From assembly GCA_020252865.1 (NCBI GenBank), contig JADCCH010000249.1, positions 1-12,079 on the forward strand: a stretch of 12,079 nucleotides of DNA, read 5' to 3'. Shown here in pieces: positions 8,928 through 12,079 of the stretch (positions within the stretch are counted from its first letter, which is position 1; each line of letters begins with the position of its first letter). The stretch comes from Methylobacterium sp. GTDB taxonomy: Bacteria > Pseudomonadota > Alphaproteobacteria > Rhizobiales > Beijerinckiaceae. A program made the position numbers and the translations under genes. The notes under the pieces were generated by a model. The model was given only the letters and a program-made list of their open reading frames with translations, made no database searches and was not told where the DNA came from.

Positions 8928-9530
8928 ATGACAGCCAATCCGTTCGCGATCCTGCGGCAGAATGCGCAAATCCTCGGCTGGGTCAGCCAGGGTTGCCCTG
9001 TTCCGCCGCCGCCTGCCGTCAAGCGCCGGCTGCTGCGAGCCTTCCAGCGCAAGCACAATCTCCCGGTTTTCATCGAGACCGGCACCTTCAAGGGTGACAC
9101 GCTGGAAGACATGGCCAGCCTCGTGAAGCGCGCGGTTTCGATCGAGCTCGCCGCCGAATTCCATGCCCGCGCCAAGAAGCGCTTTGCGGGCCGCCAGCAT
9201 GTCGAGGTGATCCAAGGCGATTCGGGGCAGGTTCTGCCACCGCTGGTCGCCGCCCTGACCGAGCCCGCCCTGTTCTGGCTCGATGGTCATTATTCCGGCG
9301 GGGATACCGCCCATGGCGAGGCGGCTTCTCCGATCAGCCGCGAGCTCGATGCGATTCTCGCCTCGCCCGTTCTTGGCCATGTCATCCTCATCGATGACGT
9401 GCACGAATTCACGGGCGCAGGCGGCTATCCGCCGATCGGGCGGCTCCTCGCCACGCTGGCGAACGAGCCGCGTTTCGACTGCCGGATCGAGGCGAACATC
9501 CTCATTCTCGAGCCGCGCAACCCGGCGTGA
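8928..9530 (+). CDS. Small class I methyltransferase-like protein of unknown role
   Basis: This 200-residue soluble protein has a Rossmann-type methyltransferase pattern. A motif I-like loop FIETGTFKGDT (48-58) is followed by an acidic strand end SIEL (71-74), then VIQGDSGQVLPPL (94-106), then LFWLDGHYSGGDTAHGE (115-131) and VILIDDVHEF (152-161). I recognise this pattern as a widespread conserved protein usually annotated only as a class I SAM-dependent methyltransferase; no substrate is known to me. His121 and the DD pair at 156-157 are candidate functional residues. The start has GAGG 5 nt upstream of the ATG. It lies 15 nt after the secA stop with no terminator between, so it is probably cotranscribed with secA. 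It converges on the YafK-like gene, with a terminator between. Confidence 0.8.
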   Translation: MTANPFAILRQNAQILGWVSQGCPVPPPPAVKRRLLRAFQRKHNLPVFIETGTFKGDTLEDMASLVKRAVSIELAAEFHARAKKRFAGRQHVEVIQGDSGQVLPPLVAALTEPALFWLDGHYSGGDTAHGEAASPISRELDAILASPVLGHVILIDDVHEFTGAGGYPPIGRLLATLANEPRFDCRIEANILILEPRNPA

Positions 9531-9532
9531 CG

Positions 9533-9567
9533 AAACAAAAACGGCCGGCGCGGAGTCCCGCCCGGCC
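9533..9567 (-). terminator. Intrinsic terminator of the YafK-like gene
   Basis: On the minus strand, downstream of the stop at 9592, a GC-rich hairpin spans 9567-9543. It has a 6-bp stem (GGCCGG/CCGGCC), a single bulged base and a further 4 bp closing a 4-nt loop. It is followed by G-TTTTT-G-TTT (9542-9533), a good uridine tail. On the plus strand the same hairpin is followed only by a looser T-rich stretch, so it may also stop transcripts from the secA side less efficiently. Confidence 0.8.
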
Positions 9568-9591
9568 CATGCTGTGTCATTTTCCAGAAGA

Positions 9592-10962
9592 TCAGCGGCG
9601 CTGCGGCGGGGTCGGCAGACCGGCTGCCGGCGTGCCCGGCGTCGATTCGGTGGTGCCCGTGGCACTCGCGGTCAAGCCCGAGAGCGAGCCCAGCCAGCGC
9701 TCATAGAAGGCCGGCTTCTCGCCCTTCTTCTCCTCGGCCACGAGAGCCGTGGTCTGCACGGCCGGAGGCGTCGCGGCCGGGCGCGCGATGCTCTGTGTCG
9801 TGCGGGCGTTGGGCACGACGGGCGTGACGGCCACAGCCGTGGCGCTGGCGGGGCTCGCGGCCGGCTCGGCGGCGAAGCGCTCGCGATGGGCCAGGGCCAG
9901 AAGTTGCGGGCGGTTCAGGCCGCGCGCCTTTTCGGCTGGGACATCCACCGGCCCGATATCGAGCGCATCCGGCTGCGAGACATCCGCCACGCGCGAGGTG
10001 CCCTGCGGAACGGTCGCGGCCCGCGAGACATCCTCTGCGCCGACCGACGCATGCTGTGTGTGCTTGAAGGAGTGGTGCTGGTCGCCATCCTGATAGATGC
10101 GCTTCAGCGCCTTGTGGCCGGCCTTGGTGAGTTCCGCCACGCGGATCTCGTCCTTCTTCGCCTTCTCACGCGCAGCCAGGGAGATCGGATCATCGGCGGC
10201 CGGGTTGGAGCAGAGGGCATTCGGGTCCGGTGCGCCTGATCCAAAGCGATACTTGCCATTGCAGGCTGCGACCTGAACTTCCCGCTTCGAGACTTCGAAG
10301 CGGTCCGCGCCCTCCTTCAGATTCTTCCAGAAGGGGAGATTGTCATCCGCGCGATATTTCGCGAGATTTTCCGGCGTGAAGCGGAAGGGAAAGCTGTGCA
10401 TCTGGATGGCTTTCTGCCCCCCGGCAAAGCTCTCGCGCGCCAGCGCATAGATATCGGCAATCTGCTTGTCGGTCATCGAGAAGCAGCCGCGCGACGTGCA
10501 GGCGCCATGCACCATGATGTTCGAGCCATTGCGGCCCAGCTGGCGGTCGAAGGTGTTCGGGTAGCCCACGTTGAAAGACAGGTAGAAAGAGGAATTCGGG
10601 TTCATCATCTGCGGGGTGATGGAATAGAACCCTTCCGGCACCTGGCGGTCGCCTTCCACCTTCTTCGGGCCGAGCTGGCCGGACCAGCGGCAGATGGGGA
10701 AGGTTTTCAGAAGCTTGTATTCTCCCGCATTGTCTGCTTTCCAGACCTCGAGTTCGCTTTCCTTCTTGTAGGCGCGGATGAGGATGGGCGAGGCTTTCGA
10801 CAGGCCCATTTCGCTCATCTTGCTCTGGATTTCGGGAGACAAGGCAACCCAGTGGCGGGAATCGCGCGGCAGATAGCTGTTATCGTTGCAGCCGGCGAGC
10901 AGGAGAGCCGCGACCAGCGCCCCGCCCATCCCGATCGCACGCCCGGAGATCGAACGCTTCAT
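9592..10962 (-). CDS. YafK-like L,D-transpeptidase-fold lipoprotein with long C-terminal extension
   Basis: This is a 456-residue predicted lipoprotein. The signal peptide MKRSISGRAIGMGGALVAALL ends in the lipobox LAGC with Cys25 as the lipidated residue. The YkuD catalytic domain (about 58-200) has the YafK-type segments ICRWSGQLGPKKVEGDRQVPEG (split at 90-111), NPNSSFYLSFNVGYPN (121-136) and the active site HGACTSRGCFSMTD, with His152, Ser157 and nucleophile Cys160. YafK of E. coli (DpaA) releases Braun lipoprotein from peptidoglycan, whereas related YkuD enzymes attach proteins or make 3-3 cross-links, so the direction of reaction here is open. The region from about 265 is not catalytic: a basic helix-like stretch, a His-rich patch (HHSFKHTQH near 296-304), then a Pro/Ala/Thr-rich tail ending PTPPQRR. 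E. coli YafK is about 246 residues. It is monocistronic by its own terminator. Confidence 0.92.
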   Translation of the reverse strand: MKRSISGRAIGMGGALVAALLLAGCNDNSYLPRDSRHWVALSPEIQSKMSEMGLSKASPILIRAYKKESELEVWKADNAGEYKLLKTFPICRWSGQLGPKKVEGDRQVPEGFYSITPQMMNPNSSFYLSFNVGYPNTFDRQLGRNGSNIMVHGACTSRGCFSMTDKQIADIYALARESFAGGQKAIQMHSFPFRFTPENLAKYRADDNLPFWKNLKEGADRFEVSKREVQVAACNGKYRFGSGAPDPNALCSNPAADDPISLAAREKAKKDEIRVAELTKAGHKALKRIYQDGDQHHSFKHTQHASVGAEDVSRAATVPQGTSRVADVSQPDALDIGPVDVPAEKARGLNRPQLLALAHRERFAAEPAASPASATAVAVTPVVPNARTTQSIARPAATPPAVQTTALVAEEKKGEKPAFYERWLGSLSGLTASATGTTESTPGTPAAGLPTPPQRR

Positions 10963-11110
10963 GCCTCAACCCGTCCTATGACCCAGACAAAAGCCCGTTG
11001 GATTCGCCTTATAATATGGAGACTCCGAAGCATGCTAGCCAAGAGCCAGATCAAATTCCACAAATCCTGCCCATAGCCTGAAGCCTTCGTTAACTGCGAT
11101 CCCCGGCCGC
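10963..11110 (-). promoter_or_regulatory. Intergenic region with a tentative promoter for the YafK-like gene
   Basis: This 148-bp gap separates accA from the lipoprotein gene. On the minus strand an AT-rich block at 11008-11018 offers -10-like hexamers (TATTAT at 11016-11011 or CATATT at 11018-11013). TTGGCT at 11042-11037 is 18 nt from the latter, and each element matches the consensus at about four of six positions. Two GANTC sites, the CcrM methylation target in Alphaproteobacteria, lie on either side of the block (11001-11005 and 11021-11025). No clear terminator for accA is visible, so read-through is also possible. Confidence 0.3.
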
Positions 11111-12064
11111 TCAAAGTTTCCGGCCGATGGCGAGGAATTTTTCCGCGCGGTTCTCGCGCAACTGTTCCGGTGATAGCCCCGCGAGGTCGGAGAGGGAATG
11201 CGCGAGGGCATCGCCCACTGACTGGATCGCCGCTTCCGGCGCGCGATGGGCACCGCCCACAGGCTCGGAAATGATCATGTCGATCACTTTCAGCCGAAGA
11301 AGATCCTGCGCGGTGATGCGCATGGTCGAGGCTGCTTCCTGCGCGCGGGTCGAATCGCGCCAGAGGATCGAGGCTGCTGCTTCCGGCGAGATCACCGAAT
11401 AGATCGCATGTTCCAGCATCAGCACGCGATTGGCCGTGGCAATGGCGATCGCGCCGCCCGAGCCACCTTCGCCGAGGATCAGCGCGACATTCGGCACGCC
11501 GAGCGCGAGGCAGGCATCGGTGGAGCGGGCGATGGCTTCCGCCTGCCCGCGTTCTTCCGCCCCGATGCCGGGGTAGGCACCGGCGGTATCCACGAGGCTG
11601 ATCACCGGCAGGCCGAAGCGATCCGCCAGTTCCATCAGGCGCACGGCCTTGCGATAACCTTCTGGCCGGGCCATGCCGAAATTGTGCTTCAGCCGCGTTT
11701 CCGTGTCCTGGCCCTTTTCCTGCCCAATCACGCAGACAGACTGACCCCGGAAGCGGCCGAACCCGCCGATGATGGCGGAATCCTCGCCGAAATAGCGGTC
11801 ACCCGCGAGCGGGGTGAAATCCGTGATGAGCCGGGAGATGTAATGCACGCAATGCGGACGCTCGGGATGGCGTGCCACTTGCGTCTTCTGCCAGGGCGTC
11901 AGGGCGGCATAAACGTCGCGCAGGGCCTGTTGGGCCTTACCTTCGAGCCGTGTCACCTCATCGGTGATCGCAGCACCCGATTGCCCATCGGTCAGGGCCC
12001 GGAGTTCGGCGATCTTCGCCTCGAGTTCCGCGACAGGCTTTTCGAAATCGAGATAGGCGCGCAT
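11111..12064 (-). CDS. accA: Acetyl-CoA carboxylase carboxyltransferase subunit alpha
   Basis: This 317-residue subunit has the full AccA length. With AccD it forms the carboxyltransferase that moves the carboxyl group from carboxybiotin-BCCP to acetyl-CoA, giving malonyl-CoA for fatty acid synthesis. Signatures are the N-terminal helix [32 protein letters not shown] (58-71), [19 protein letters not shown] (83-101), GQEKGQDT (114-121), [13 protein letters not shown] (128-140), [16 protein letters not shown] (159-174), the oxyanion-hole region GEGGSGGA (198-205) and [12 protein letters not shown] (226-237). The ATG at 12064 has AAGGG about 4 nt upstream, within the last 15 bp of the window, so its promoter lies outside. 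The YafK-like lipoprotein gene follows on the same strand after 148 bp. Confidence 0.98.
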   Translation of the reverse strand: MRAYLDFEKPVAELEAKIAELRALTDGQSGAAITDEVTRLEGKAQQALRDVYAALTPWQKTQVARHPERPHCVHYISRLITDFTPLAGDRYFGEDSAIIGGFGRFRGQSVCVIGQEKGQDTETRLKHNFGMARPEGYRKAVRLMELADRFGLPVISLVDTAGAYPGIGAEERGQAEAIARSTDACLALGVPNVALILGEGGSGGAIAIATANRVLMLEHAIYSVISPEAAASILWRDSTRAQEAASTMRITAQDLLRLKVIDMIISEPVGGAHRAPEAAIQSVGDALAHSLSDLAGLSPEQLRENRAEKFLAIGRKL

Positions 12065-12079
12065 GATTCCCTTTTCGGG

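Noticed and set aside
11010..11016. TATAAT on the plus strand in the accA/YafK gap as a plus-strand promoter
   Set aside because: No acceptable -35 at the right distance and no plus-strand gene follows; the AT block is more useful as a minus-strand -10.

Overview
The window looks like part of the chromosome of a GC-rich alphaproteobacterium, most likely Hyphomicrobiales (Rhizobiales). The evidence is the gene families: a DUF1178 / Nit-type amidase / glutaredoxin / ComF run, an NDUFAF5-like methyltransferase, a PpiC-type isomerase and argJ divergent from secA, and a YafK-like lipoprotein next to accA. GC-rich codon use and long antisense shadow frames agree with this. The lineage is inferred from family resemblance and not tested. 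I see no tRNA, rRNA, CRISPR, IS, phage or integron sequence. The window is ordinary housekeeping DNA, and its most unusual parts are non-coding.

Left block, minus strand (1-2038): comF, grxC, a NIT1-type deaminated-glutathione amidase and the start of a DUF1178 gene read leftward with gaps of at most about 15 nt or a 4-nt ATGA overlap, so they look like one operon. Glutaredoxin beside an amidase that repairs deaminated glutathione suggests a thiol-metabolism theme. ComF diverges from an NDUFAF5-like methyltransferase (2037-2939, plus), and their ATG codons share one CATG, leaving no intergenic DNA.

Centre (2951-5728, minus strand): a secreted PpiC/SurA-type peptidyl-prolyl isomerase, argJ, mutT and a small Flp-type pilin follow one another in that order. 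argJ and mutT overlap by GTGA. The pilin has no tad/cpa neighbours here.

Divergent control region (5729-6026, 298 bp): it holds a good -35 for secA. Upstream of that are two mutually exclusive hairpins which, read on the minus strand toward the isomerase gene, look like a terminator/antiterminator pair. The secA leader is heavily structured and its last hairpin abuts the Shine-Dalgarno sequence.

Right block: secA (6027-8912) is followed 15 nt later by a small methyltransferase-like gene (8928-9530). A strong minus-strand terminator separates them from a convergent YafK-like L,D-transpeptidase-fold lipoprotein (9592-10962). A 148-bp gap with two GANTC sites around a possible -10 box follows, then complete accA (11111-12064, minus).
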